Part shown: piece after piece, positions 1-7,226 of the stretch
Numbering within the stretch: the first letter of the stretch is position 1
Layout: each line of letters opens with the position of its first letter
Origin: an uncultured Coriobacteriaceae bacterium
Lineage (GTDB): Bacteria; Actinomycetota; Coriobacteriia; Coriobacteriales; Eggerthellaceae
Direction of reading: 5' to 3'
NCBI GenBank assembly: GCA_900550055.1
Contig: URQU01000026.1
Span: 1 to 24,722, forward strand
Length of the DNA stretch: 24,722 nt
Program-made: the position numbers and the translations under genes
The notes under the pieces: model-generated
The model's database searches: none
Told to the model about the DNA's origin: nothing
The model's input: the letters and a program-made list of their open reading frames with translations, nothing else

Positions 1-454
1 CGCAATACGCCGCGCCGAAGAAGCTGACGCCCACATCGGGGATACGGGCGCGCATCCAGAACACATACCACACGATAAGCGCCAGCAGCAGCACAAGGCT
101 AACCATAAGCGCGCCCGACAACCCGAAGAAATGCACGCTGAGCGGATACAGCGCCGCCGCCACGATGCCGAGCATCTCGTTTGGCAGCTTCGCATCGGCG
201 CGCAGCATGTAGTAGAACTCACCCGCGCATACCGCGGCGGTGGCAGACAACAAAGCCAGCGTGGTCCATTCGCTTGCAAGGATGCACAGCACGGAGACCG
301 TGACGTAGATGAACCCCGTGCGGAAGCGAACCTGCAAGTCGGAAGCGTTCTTGAACTTCTGCGGCGTTTTCCGATACGCAAAATCCTTCAAGCGATCGCC
401 GCGCGAGCACTCATCCGCGTGCTGCTGCTCGCCACCCTGCGGACCCCCGGACAT
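1..454 (-). CDS. cdsA: Phosphatidate cytidylyltransferase (CDP-diglyceride synthase), N-terminal part, cut by window edge
   Basis: Reading the minus strand from ATG at 454 gives an open frame to the window edge with no stop, about 151 codons. A polar N-terminus of about 45 residues is followed by RFRTGFIYVTVSVLCILA, the usual start of the first membrane helix of CdsA (typically R-x-x-T-G), then further hydrophobic helices. CdsA makes CDP-diacylglycerol from phosphatidic acid and CTP in the membrane. The diagnostic C-terminal CdsA signature lies outside the window, so the call rests on the N-terminal pattern and on position directly after uppS, the common frr-uppS-cdsA order. The ATG abuts the uppS stop codon (TAA then ATG with no gap), which implies translational coupling. 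Confidence 0.8.
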   Translation of the reverse strand, partial: MSGGPQGGEQQHADECSRGDRLKDFAYRKTPQKFKNASDLQVRFRTGFIYVTVSVLCILASEWTTLALLSATAAVCAGEFYYMLRADAKLPNEMLGIVAAALYPLSVHFFGLSGALMVSLVLLLALIVWYVFWMRARIPDVGVSFFGAAYC

Positions 455-1237
455 TTATTTCACCGCCCCGAAGCGCCTATCACGAGACTGGAACTCCAAT
501 AGGCAACGCAAAAACTCGTAGCGATTGAAATCGGGCCAAAGCACATCGGTTGACACGAACTCGGAATAGGCGACCTGCCACAGCAGGTAGTTCGACAGGC
601 GCATCTCGCCCGACGTGCGGATGACCACCTCGGGGTCGGGGATGTCGGCCGTGTACAGCCCCTGGGCGAACTCGGCCTCCGTTAGCGGCGCGGTGGGGTC
701 GCCGCCCTCGGCCGCCGTTGCCAGTGCACGGCGCACGCACGCCTCGGCGGCGTGCAGGATCTCCTGCCGCGAGCCGTAGTTCACCGCGACGACCAAGGTC
801 ATGCCCGTGTTGCCCCGCGTTTTCAGCCACGCTTCCTCGAAGGCCTCGCGCGTTTCGGCGGGCAGGGCCGAAAGGTCGCCGATGGTGCGCACGCGCACGT
901 TCTCCTCGTGCAAGCCATCGACCTCCGCCAACATGGTCTTGGCGAACAGGTCCATCAGGCCCACAACCTCTTCCTGAGGCCGCTTCCAGTTCTCCGTTGA
1001 GAACGAATAGATGGTTAGATAGCGAACACCCAGGTCGGAGGCGCACCGAATGGTCTCGCGCACCGCCTCGATGCCCGCCTTGTGGCCCTTCAGGCGATTC
1101 AGCGCGCGCTTCTTCGCCCAACGGCCGTTGCCGTCCATGATGACGGCGACATGCTCGGGGATCGCCCGTAGGTCGAGGGCAGCAGGGTCCAGGCCCTTGG
1201 GCGGATTCGGGAATATGTAATCAAGCGTCTTGTTCAT
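455..1237 (-). CDS. uppS: Isoprenyl transferase / undecaprenyl diphosphate synthase
   Basis: A 260-residue cis-prenyltransferase, the family's normal length. It condenses isopentenyl diphosphate units onto farnesyl diphosphate to make the C55 lipid carrier for peptidoglycan and wall polymers. The catalytic motif MDGNGRWAKKR is at about residues 34-44, with the Mg-binding Asp at 35. Further family motifs are YSFSTENWKRP near residue 86 and the C-terminal RTSGEMRLSNYLLWQ followed by AYSEF. The start at 1237 was chosen because the frame upstream (to 1477) has no family similarity and because AGAGG precedes this ATG. The gene is 278 bp downstream of frr, and the gap contains a terminator-like hairpin only about 26 nt before the start codon. 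The stop is fused to the cdsA start. Confidence 0.95.
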   Translation of the reverse strand: MNKTLDYIFPNPPKGLDPAALDLRAIPEHVAVIMDGNGRWAKKRALNRLKGHKAGIEAVRETIRCASDLGVRYLTIYSFSTENWKRPQEEVVGLMDLFAKTMLAEVDGLHEENVRVRTIGDLSALPAETREAFEEAWLKTRGNTGMTLVVAVNYGSRQEILHAAEACVRRALATAAEGGDPTAPLTEAEFAQGLYTADIPDPEVVIRTSGEMRLSNYLLWQVAYSEFVSTDVLWPDFNRYEFLRCLLEFQSRDRRFGAVK

Positions 1238-1262
1238 GGGCAGCCTCTTACATAAGGGAAAA

Positions 1263-1291
1263 GCCAACCGGCGGGGAAACCGCCGGTTGGC
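1263..1291 (-). terminator. Terminator/attenuator-like hairpin just before uppS
   Basis: A perfect 12-bp inverted repeat (GCCAACCGGCGG / CCGCCGGTTGGC, 5-nt loop) is followed on the minus strand by TTTTCCC. It lies between frr and uppS, but only about 26 nt separate it from the uppS ATG and those bases hold the RBS. There is no room for a promoter after it, so uppS transcripts must pass through the hairpin. Seen directly: the hairpin and short U tract. Inferred: attenuation. Confidence 0.6.
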
Positions 1292-1323
1292 ACTAGGGAA
1301 ACGCTCATAAGAGCCGGATGACG

Positions 1324-1347
1324 CAACCCGGTTGCGAACCAGGGTTG
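1324..1347 (-). promoter_or_regulatory. Upstream hairpin able to compete with the 1263-1291 hairpin
   Basis: On the minus strand CAACCC and GGGTTG enclose a nested GGTT/AACC stem with one bulged base. Inside it, CAACCGG (plus-strand 1328-1334 reads CCGGTTG) repeats a heptamer of the downstream hairpin's 5' arm. It could therefore pair with that hairpin's 3' arm, as an antiterminator would. The rest of 1348-1515 shows no gene. Confidence 0.35.
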
Positions 1348-1515
1348 CGAGGAGATCGGAGATGCACTGGGCGAAAGCGGGGGCCGCTCCCCCATCATCG
1401 GCCCGGCTGCGCAGACAGGCGGCAGCCAGCCGCACCCGCGCAAGCCATGAGCACACGATGCACCGGGGCGCCCGCAACTCCGAGCAACGGATTCGCCGGC
1501 AGGCGGACGCCGCTT

Positions 1516-2073
1516 TTAGATCTCCATGACCTCGGCTTCCTTCTTCTTGAACACCGCATCGACCTCGGCGACGTACTTGTCGGTGAGCTTCTGAATCTCA
1601 GCCTCGGCGCGACGCTGCTCGTCCTCGGGAAGGTTGTCTTCCTTAACGGACTTGGCGACATGGCTATTGCCGTCGCGGCGCGCGTTGCGGATGGCCACGC
1701 GGGCCTCCTCGGCGTACTCCTTGCACTGCTTCACCAGCTCGCGGCGACGATCCTCGGTGAGCGCGGGGAACGGCAGGCGGATGACCGAACCGTCGTTGTT
1801 CGGCGTGACGCCCAGGTCGCTTTCCATGATGGCGTGCTCGATGGCGCCCAGGACGCCCTTGTCCCAAGGCTCGATGACCAGCATGTGCGCGTCGGGCGTT
1901 TTCACGCCGGCCATCTGGTTGATGGGCGTGGGGACGCCGTAGTAGTCCACCTTGATGCGGTCGAGCACCATGGCGTTGGCGCGGCCCGTGCGAACGGTGC
2001 CGAAGGCGTTGTGCAGGCCGTTCACGGCGCGCTGCATCTTCTCCTCGGTTTCAAGCATGATCTCGTCGATCAT
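1516..2073 (-). CDS. frr: Ribosome recycling factor
   Basis: A 185-residue protein, the exact usual RRF length. RRF works with EF-G to split post-termination ribosomes. Recognisable blocks are the N-terminal helix with GTVRTGRAN at about residues 25-33, VDYYGVPTPINQMA near 43-56, the IRLPFPALTEDRRRELVK segment near 98-115, and the C-terminal helical RNARRDGN...EDEQRRAEAEIQKLTDKYV. The gene lies 51 bp downstream of pyrH in the conserved pyrH-frr order, and GGAAAGG-type sequence precedes its ATG. The long open frame on the opposite strand here is a GC-rich antisense shadow. Confidence 0.98.
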   Translation of the reverse strand: MIDEIMLETEEKMQRAVNGLHNAFGTVRTGRANAMVLDRIKVDYYGVPTPINQMAGVKTPDAHMLVIEPWDKGVLGAIEHAIMESDLGVTPNNDGSVIRLPFPALTEDRRRELVKQCKEYAEEARVAIRNARRDGNSHVAKSVKEDNLPEDEQRRAEAEIQKLTDKYVAEVDAVFKKKEAEVMEI

Positions 2074-2124
2074 TTCGGTTCCTTTCCCTTTTGCGCCTGC
2101 CCCGCTCGGGCGACGCGGAAGACG

Positions 2125-2841
2125 TTACTCTACGGTGGTGCCCACGTCCTCGCCCTTCAGCGCACGGGCGATGTTGCCCTGCACCGTCAGGTCGAACACG
2201 ATCATGGGGACCTTGTTGTCCATGCACAGGCTGGTGGCCGTGGAGTCCATGACGTTGAGCCCCTGCGAGAGAACCTCCATGTAGCTGATGCGATCATAGC
2301 GCTTCGCATCGGGGTTCTTCACGGGATCGGAATCGTAGACGCCGTCGACCTTCGTGGCCTTCATGAGCACGTCGACGTCCAGCTCGCAGGCGCGCAGCGC
2401 CGCGGTGGTGTCGGTGGTGAAGTAGGGGTTGCCCGTGCCGGCGGCCAGGATGACCACGCGGCCCTTCTCCATGTGGCGGATGGCGCGACGACGGATGTAG
2501 GGCTCGGACACTTCCTGCATGTTGATGGCGCTCTGTACGCGGCTGAAGATGCCGTGGCGCTCGAAGGCGTCCTGCAGCGCCAGCGCGTTCATGACCGTGG
2601 CCAGCATGCCGATGTAGTCGGCTTGGGCGCGGTCCATGCCATCGGTTGCGCCGGAGACGCCGCGGAAGATGTTGCCGCCGCCCACCACGATGGCAAGCTG
2701 CACGCCATTATGCACCACGTCGGCGATCTCATCGGCCAGGGAATCGACCACCTTCGGATCGATGCCGTAACCAAGGTCGCCTGCCAATGCCTCGCCGGAC
2801 AACTTCAGCAGCACGCGCTTGTATCGGTATTCCTCGGCCAT
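2125..2841 (-). CDS. pyrH: UMP kinase
   Basis: A 238-residue bacterial hexameric-type UMP kinase of the amino-acid kinase fold, converting UMP and ATP to UDP and ADP. Motifs are KLSGEAL near residue 13, the glycine-rich GGGNIFRG near 55, the DRAQADYIGMLATVMNALALQ helix region, GTGNPYFTTDTTAALRA, and KATKVDGVYDSDP near 160. The start is set at ATG 2841: GGGAGG sits 6 nt before it, whereas the in-frame TTG two codons upstream (2847) touches the Shine-Dalgarno sequence. The immediate upstream neighbour is a cystine symporter closed by its own terminator, so rpsB-tsf, the usual upstream partners, are not adjacent here. Confidence 0.97.
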   Translation of the reverse strand: MAEEYRYKRVLLKLSGEALAGDLGYGIDPKVVDSLADEIADVVHNGVQLAIVVGGGNIFRGVSGATDGMDRAQADYIGMLATVMNALALQDAFERHGIFSRVQSAINMQEVSEPYIRRRAIRHMEKGRVVILAAGTGNPYFTTDTTAALRACELDVDVLMKATKVDGVYDSDPVKNPDAKRYDRISYMEVLSQGLNVMDSTATSLCMDNKVPMIVFDLTVQGNIARALKGEDVGTTVE

Positions 2842-2893
2842 ATACAACCTCCCGGTTAAATCGTAAAGCGTTTAAGCTTCCCTATCTTACCCG

Positions 2894-2930
2894 AAAACGG
2901 AAACGGCCGCCCATCGGGGCGGCCGTTTCC
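2894..2930 (-). terminator. Rho-independent terminator of the tcyP-like gene
   Basis: A 13-bp perfect stem (GGAAACGGCCGCC at 2899-2911 with its complement at 2918-2930), extendable by one more pair, has a small loop and is followed on the minus strand by GTTTTCG. It lies 34 bp after the symporter stop codon and before pyrH, so the two genes are separate transcripts. Confidence 0.8.
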
Positions 2931-2963
2931 AGGCTTTTCACGCAAAGGACAAACGAGCAGGGC

Positions 2964-4376
2964 CTAGGCCTTCTCGATACCGTCGGCGTTGATGACCGCG
3001 GCGGGATCGTTGTACATATCGCGATCGAGGCCGCCGGTGAAGTTGGACGACGTAACGCCGGCCACCATGGAGTCGCTGACGTTGAGAGCGGTACGGCCCA
3101 TGTCGATGAGCGGCTCAACGGAAGCCATCAGGCCCACGATCTCGATGGGCAGGCCCATGGTGCCCAGCACGATGAGGCTGGCGAAGGTGGCGCCACCGCC
3201 CACACCGGCAACGCCGAACGAGCTGATGACGATGACGGCGATCAGGCCGATGATCCACGTGGGATCGAACACGTTGATGCCCACCGTGGGGGCGATGAGC
3301 GTGGCCATCATGGCCGGGTAGATGCCCGCGCAGCCGTTCTGGCCAATGGACATGCCGAAGCTTGCCGCGAAGTTCGCCGTCGCCGGATCGACGCCGAGCG
3401 CCTTGGACTGCGTCTCGATGTTCATGGGAAGGGCGCCGGCGCTGGTGCGGGACACGAACGCGAACGACAGCACGGGGAAGGCCTTCTTAAGGTACGTCAC
3501 AGGGTTGACGCGGTTGCCGGCCAGGATAAGCAGGTGCACCAGGAACATGGCGATGATGGCCACGTAGCTGAAGATGATGAACTTGCCCAAGTCGAGGATG
3601 GCGGCGTAATCGCTGGTGGCCGTGACGTTGGCGATAAGGGCAAGCACACCGTAAGGGGTAAGGCCCACGACCATCTTCACGATGCACATGACGATGCCGT
3701 ACAGGCTGTCGATGAGGTTGCTGAAGAACTGCGCCTGCTCGGAATCGCGGTCGCGCAGCTTCAAGTAGGCCAGGCCCACGATGGCGGAGAAGACGACCAC
3801 GGCGATGGTGGACGTGGAGCGCGTACCGGCAAGGTCGGCGAACACGTTGACGGGGATCATGGACAAGATGGTCTGCGGGATGGTGGTATCGGCGACCTTG
3901 TCCTGACGCGTCTGCAGGGCGTCCAGCTTGGTTGCATCGACGCTGCCCTGCGTGAAGTCCGCCCCGGCAAGGCCCGACAGGGCGATAGTCGCCCAACCGA
4001 ACAGCGCCGCGACAGCCACCGTGATCAGCAGGACGGCGAGCACCGATCCGCCGATCTTGCCCAGGTTGTCAACGGCCTTCGTGCGCGTGAACGCGCCGAC
4101 GATGGCCACGAACACCAGCGGCATGACCAGCATGCGCAAAAGGTCGATGTAGCCGGTTCCCACCAGCGACATCCAGTCAAGCGCGGTAGTAGCGGCTTCG
4201 CTGCCGCGGCCCAGCGCCAACTGGATGCCCGCACCCAGCACGATGCCCAATCCCAGGGCCGTGAACACGCGGAACGTGAAGCTTTTATCCTTCGCCTTCA
4301 GATAGCGCAGCACCGCGATGAGCGCCGCGAAGATGACTAGCACGGCAAGCACCGGCCCCAGTACGTCGAACGACAT
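2964..4376 (-). CDS. tcyP: L-cystine / sodium symporter of the TcyP type (dicarboxylate-amino acid:cation symporter family)
   Basis: A 470-residue integral membrane protein of the DAACS (SLC1-like) family. The N-terminal half has the hydrophobic segments typical of the family. The C-terminal transport core carries SRTSAGALPMNIETQSKALG near residue 313, then SFGMSIGQNGCAGIYPAM and APTVGIN, which resemble the cystine importer TcyP more than glutamate (GltP) or C4-dicarboxylate (DctA) transporters. Its likely role is Na+-driven import of cystine as a sulfur source. The start at 4376 has AAGGGAG nine bases upstream; the open frame beyond it is not family-like. The gene is monocistronic, with a promoter at 4492-4521 and a terminator at 2894-2930. 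Substrate is inferred from the motif block only. Confidence 0.85.
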   Translation of the reverse strand: MSFDVLGPVLAVLVIFAALIAVLRYLKAKDKSFTFRVFTALGLGIVLGAGIQLALGRGSEAATTALDWMSLVGTGYIDLLRMLVMPLVFVAIVGAFTRTKAVDNLGKIGGSVLAVLLITVAVAALFGWATIALSGLAGADFTQGSVDATKLDALQTRQDKVADTTIPQTILSMIPVNVFADLAGTRSTSTIAVVVFSAIVGLAYLKLRDRDSEQAQFFSNLIDSLYGIVMCIVKMVVGLTPYGVLALIANVTATSDYAAILDLGKFIIFSYVAIIAMFLVHLLILAGNRVNPVTYLKKAFPVLSFAFVSRTSAGALPMNIETQSKALGVDPATANFAASFGMSIGQNGCAGIYPAMMATLIAPTVGINVFDPTWIIGLIAVIVISSFGVAGVGGGATFASLIVLGTMGLPIEIVGLMASVEPLIDMGRTALNVSDSMVAGVTSSNFTGGLDRDMYNDPAAVINADGIEKA

Positions 4377-4491
4377 GTCTCTCGTCTCCCTTTTTCGTTT
4401 CGAAGCGATACGACGGGCGGGCGAACCACCGGGGAAACGAACCCGGGGCATCCACCCGCCCGTCGCAGCTCCTGCTTACAGCGTGTCGCTT

Positions 4492-4521
4492 ATTATGCGC
4501 CTACTTTACCTAGTAGTGCAA
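4492..4521 (-). promoter_or_regulatory. Sigma70-type promoter for the tcyP-like gene with a palindrome in its spacer
   Basis: On the minus strand TTGCAC (4516-4521) and CATAAT (4492-4497) are separated by 18 bp. The spacer carries CTACT...AGTAG (4501-4505 and 4512-4516), an inverted repeat a repressor could use. It lies about 115 bp before the start codon. Confidence 0.6.
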
Positions 4522-4636
4522 TGGGCTTACTACGCTATTTTCAGACAGCCGGCTATCGGGCAAACCGCATGCAAGCAAGCTGCTCGCTGCATGCCGAGGG
4601 CCCGCCGGCCCGCTAACGCATGGTAGTCGGCAACGA

Positions 4637-4724
4637 CGGGCTTTAATGCCCGGAAATATGGGAACGGCCCCGAAACAGGGGCCGTTCCCACGGGAAAAAG
4701 GAAAAGGAAAGGAAAAGGAGGGGC
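4637..4724 (-). terminator. Distal hairpins and purine tract downstream of the HtrA gene
   Basis: A perfect 12-bp stem (GGGAACGGCCCC at 4660-4671, complement 4678-4689) lies beside a small CGGGC/GCCCG hairpin (4637-4652). An almost pure purine run (about 4691-4723, repeats of GGAAAA) lies between these and the proximal terminator. On the transcribed minus strand this run is a C/U-rich tract. Confidence 0.45.
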
Positions 4725-4729
4725 TTTAG

Positions 4730-4794
4730 GCCCCACGCGAGGCGCGCGGATCGCCCGCCTCGCGTGGGGCCGCTCGGCATTTGCCCGAGCGGCC
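4730..4794 (-). terminator. Proximal double hairpin terminating the HtrA gene
   Basis: A perfect 15-bp stem (GCCCCACGCGAGGCG at 4730-4744, complement 4756-4770) overlaps by three bases a 10-bp stem (4768-4777 with 4785-4794). Both are within 95 bp downstream of the protease stop on the minus strand. The following sequence is C/U-rich rather than a clean U run. Confidence 0.6.
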
Positions 4795-4821
4795 CGCGAA
4801 GATCCGGAAGCGGGGCCGATG

Positions 4822-6243
4822 CTAGGCCGCGTCGTTCTTGCTGGAGGACCCGCTGTTGTTCAGCAAGCGGTTGAGCATCTCGCTGGAGCTGCTGCCGGAG
4901 TTTTGCTGCGTAGACAAGGACTGGGACGATTCGTCGGAGCCCAGCGTGACCTCGATCTGCTTCGTCTCGCCGTTTCGGTTGACCTCCAGCGTGACCTTGT
5001 CGCCGGGGTTCTTCGAGCGCACATCGAGCATCAGGTCGCTTGCGGAGCTGACGGAGTTGCCATCGAACTTCGTGACGATGTCGCCTTCCTCAAGACCGGC
5101 CTCGGCCGCCCCGGAACCGCTGTTGACGGCGGAGATGTAGGCGCCGCTATCGACCTTCAGGCCATAACGCTTCGCGTTCTGGGAGTTCACCGTGGAAAGA
5201 GACACGCCCAGCTGCGCGTGCGTGGGGGTTTTGCCCTCGATGATCTGCTGCGCGATGTTGACCGCGTAGTTCACCGGGATGGCGAAGCCGACGCCCGAGT
5301 AGTTGCCGGAATACGAAGTGATCAGCGTGTTGATGCCGATGAGCTTGCCATTGGAATCCACCAGAGCGCCGCCGGAGTTGCCCGGGTTGATAGCTGCGTC
5401 GGTCTGGATCATGTTCGGATAGATGGTGTAGCCGCTCGACTGGGACGAGGAGTTACCGTAGCCGTAGCCGTAGCCATCGCTGCCGCTTTCGGAGTTGCTC
5501 ATGATCTGCGAACGGCTGGTTGCCGAGACGATACCAGTTGCCACAGACTGCTCAAGACCGAACGGGCTGCCGATCGACATGACCCATTCGCCGATGGTCA
5601 GGTTATCGGAGTCGCCGATCTCGACGGGGGTCAGGCCGCTGGCATTGCGCAGCTTGATGACGGCGATATCGCTGGACTCGTCGGTGCCCACCACGTCGGC
5701 GTCGTACTCCTCGCCGCCCACGGTTACCTTCAAGGCATCGGCACCCGCGACCACGTGGTTGTTCGTGACGATGTAGCCGTCCTCGGAGAGCACCACGCCG
5801 CTGCCCAGGGAGCTTTCGGTAAGCGTTCCGGAGCCTGACGTGCTGCGGCCGAACATGTCGGTGGAGGCTTGCGCCGTGTACACGTCGATGGCGGCCACGG
5901 AGGGCAGGCATTTCTGCGCCACGGCCTCAGGCAGCGTGTTGTCGGTTGACTGGGCCTGAATCTCGGTGTTCGTGGACGCGCCCAGCGTAACGCTGCTGCC
6001 GGAAGGGGTCCCCGTCACGTTCTGATACACGGTGAAGCCGCCGAATGCGATGACGCATGCAAGCGCCGCACCGGCGAACGCAGTGCCGAACGTGCGGCCG
6101 GAAGAGGTTTTGCGGGGGTTCTGGGCATCGACCACCGGCTGCGTATAAGAATGCTGATAGCCGGGCTGCTGGTAGCCCTGCGCAGGCGGGATCGGCTGCC
6201 CAGGCTGGCCGTAGCCGTTTTGATTGTTGAACTGATCGGTCAT
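4822..6243 (-). CDS. htrA: Membrane-anchored HtrA/DegP-type serine protease with one PDZ domain
   Basis: A 473-residue S1C protease. Residues 1-50 are a cytosolic Gln/Pro/Tyr-rich tail, about 53-74 a single membrane helix, and about 105-310 the trypsin-like domain with catalytic His163 (TNNHVV), Asp192 (SSDIAVI) and Ser290 (NPGNSGGAL). A PDZ domain spans about 340-440 (AGLEEGDIV...GDKVTLEV), followed by a Ser/Asn-rich tail. It should cleave or chaperone misfolded extracytoplasmic proteins. Between strands of the protease domain (about residues 250-275) is a Gly-Tyr/Ser-rich insertion, DGYGYGYGN and onward, encoded by a short tandem repeat. AAGGAG lies 6 nt before the ATG. The gene is flanked by terminators on both sides, so it is probably transcribed alone. 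Confidence 0.93.
   Translation of the reverse strand: MTDQFNNQNGYGQPGQPIPPAQGYQQPGYQHSYTQPVVDAQNPRKTSSGRTFGTAFAGAALACVIAFGGFTVYQNVTGTPSGSSVTLGASTNTEIQAQSTDNTLPEAVAQKCLPSVAAIDVYTAQASTDMFGRSTSGSGTLTESSLGSGVVLSEDGYIVTNNHVVAGADALKVTVGGEEYDADVVGTDESSDIAVIKLRNASGLTPVEIGDSDNLTIGEWVMSIGSPFGLEQSVATGIVSATSRSQIMSNSESGSDGYGYGYGNSSSQSSGYTIYPNMIQTDAAINPGNSGGALVDSNGKLIGINTLITSYSGNYSGVGFAIPVNYAVNIAQQIIEGKTPTHAQLGVSLSTVNSQNAKRYGLKVDSGAYISAVNSGSGAAEAGLEEGDIVTKFDGNSVSSASDLMLDVRSKNPGDKVTLEVNRNGETKQIEVTLGSDESSQSLSTQQNSGSSSSEMLNRLLNNSGSSSKNDAA
5456..5473. repeat. Three tandem CCGTAG hexamers inside the HtrA gene
   Basis: Three exact head-to-tail copies of CCGTAG encode the Gly-Tyr repeat of the protease-domain insertion on the minus strand. 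Six-base units keep the frame, so copy-number change would alter loop length without breaking the gene. Confidence 0.7.
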
Positions 6244-6410
6244 GGCAGGCTCCTTGCTATCGGAGGCGCAGGGCCCTTATCGCCCCGCGTTTTGTTTGAC
6301 AGGGCAACCTTACCACGCCGCGACCCGCCGCGACGGCGCTTGCACCGTTTCGTCACCCGCACGTCACTGAATTACATCCCTTGGTGTACGGTTTGCGGGC
6401 CGCAAAACGC

Positions 6411-6436
6411 CTAAGGACCGCATCGGCGGCCCTTAG
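6411..6436 (-). terminator. Terminator after the ProXp-like deacylase gene
   Basis: The arms CTAAGGACCGC (6411-6421) and GCGGCCCTTAG (6426-6436) pair over 11 positions with one G-U and a 4-nt loop. GCGTTTTGCGG follows on the minus strand. A separate 15-bp palindrome (TTTGCGG-G-CCGCAAA, 6392-6406) lies next to it, upstream of the HtrA gene. No gene or clear promoter is visible in the rest of 6244-6511. Confidence 0.6.
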
Positions 6437-6511
6437 CTGAAAACAAGCTGAAATAACGCACCTCGTCGAACGCACCTCGTTCGCGCAAAACGCCATCGCA
6501 GCCGTAACGGG

Positions 6512-7021
6512 CTACGCCTCGGGTCGCTCCATAGGCACGAAGCGATACGGCGTGCCATGCGCGTCGAGCATGGCCAGCACGTCGGGAAGCGGCACATGCA
6601 ACGTTGCCGTGTTGTCATTGGGATGGATGCCCAGCCCCGCGTAGCTGCACAGCTCCTTGTCGAGCACCACCTGCACACGACGCTCGTCGTCGTTGAGCAC
6701 GCCCAGCGGCGACACGGCGCCGGCGCGCAATCCCAGAATTGCCTCAAGGTCGTCGGCGGAGGCGAAGCGCGGCGGGCGGCTTTCCAGCATCGCGCGCAGC
6801 GCCTTCAGGTTCGCCGGCTTATCCTCGGGCATCACCACCAGGTAATAGGCACGTTTCTTGTCGTCGCGCAGAAACAGGTTTTTCACCACCTCCGCGGCGA
6901 ACGGCAGGTTAAGCTGTTCCATCCCTTCCATGGTGAACACGGGCTCGTGCTCGACCTTCTGGTAAAAAACCTCCTGATCGTCGAGGTACTGCAGCACCTC
7001 GGCCTTTCCCATAGCTGCCAT
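6512..7021 (-). CDS. YbaK/ProXp-ala (PrdX)-type aminoacyl-tRNA deacylase
   Basis: A 169-residue free-standing editing domain of the YbaK/prolyl-tRNA-synthetase-associated family. Such proteins hydrolyse mischarged tRNA, usually Ala-tRNA-Pro for the ProXp-ala/PrdX group. The conserved Lys47 in VVKNLFLRDDKK, the YYLVV strand (about 59-63) and the loop GAVSPLGVLND (about 101-111) match that group better than Cys-tRNA-Pro-specific YbaK. The start at 7021 has an AAAGGGGG Shine-Dalgarno 5 nt upstream; a second ATG at 7012 is possible. The frame reaching 7099 has no family character. Substrate identity is inferred from the loop motif. It is divergent from the macrodomain gene. Confidence 0.85.
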   Translation of the reverse strand: MAAMGKAEVLQYLDDQEVFYQKVEHEPVFTMEGMEQLNLPFAAEVVKNLFLRDDKKRAYYLVVMPEDKPANLKALRAMLESRPPRFASADDLEAILGLRAGAVSPLGVLNDDERRVQVVLDKELCSYAGLGIHPNDNTATLHVPLPDVLAMLDAHGTPYRFVPMERPEA

Positions 7022-7226
7022 AACGGCCCCCTTTCTCGCCAACCCCTTTTGCCGGAACCGCGCCGAAAACGCCGAAGCACCGGCCCACACGCGCGGCATC
7101 CCGAACCTTGCGCTATTCTATCCAGCATGAACGGATACGCCCAGACGGCAAGCGGCGAAGCGCCCGGGCGCGCCGCCAGCGGCCCGACCTATAAGACGGC
7201 GAAGCGAAGAAGGAGACGCAAGCCCC

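Noticed and set aside
1318..2859. Long plus-strand open frame (513 codons) across frr and pyrH
   Set aside because: It is antisense to two unmistakable housekeeping genes, is His/Arg/Val-rich as expected of GC-rich shadow frames, and has no recognisable domain.
2646..4340. Plus-strand open frame of 564 codons over the tcyP-like gene
   Set aside because: Low-complexity His/Asp/Arg/Gly composition, antisense to a clear symporter; a codon-bias artefact.
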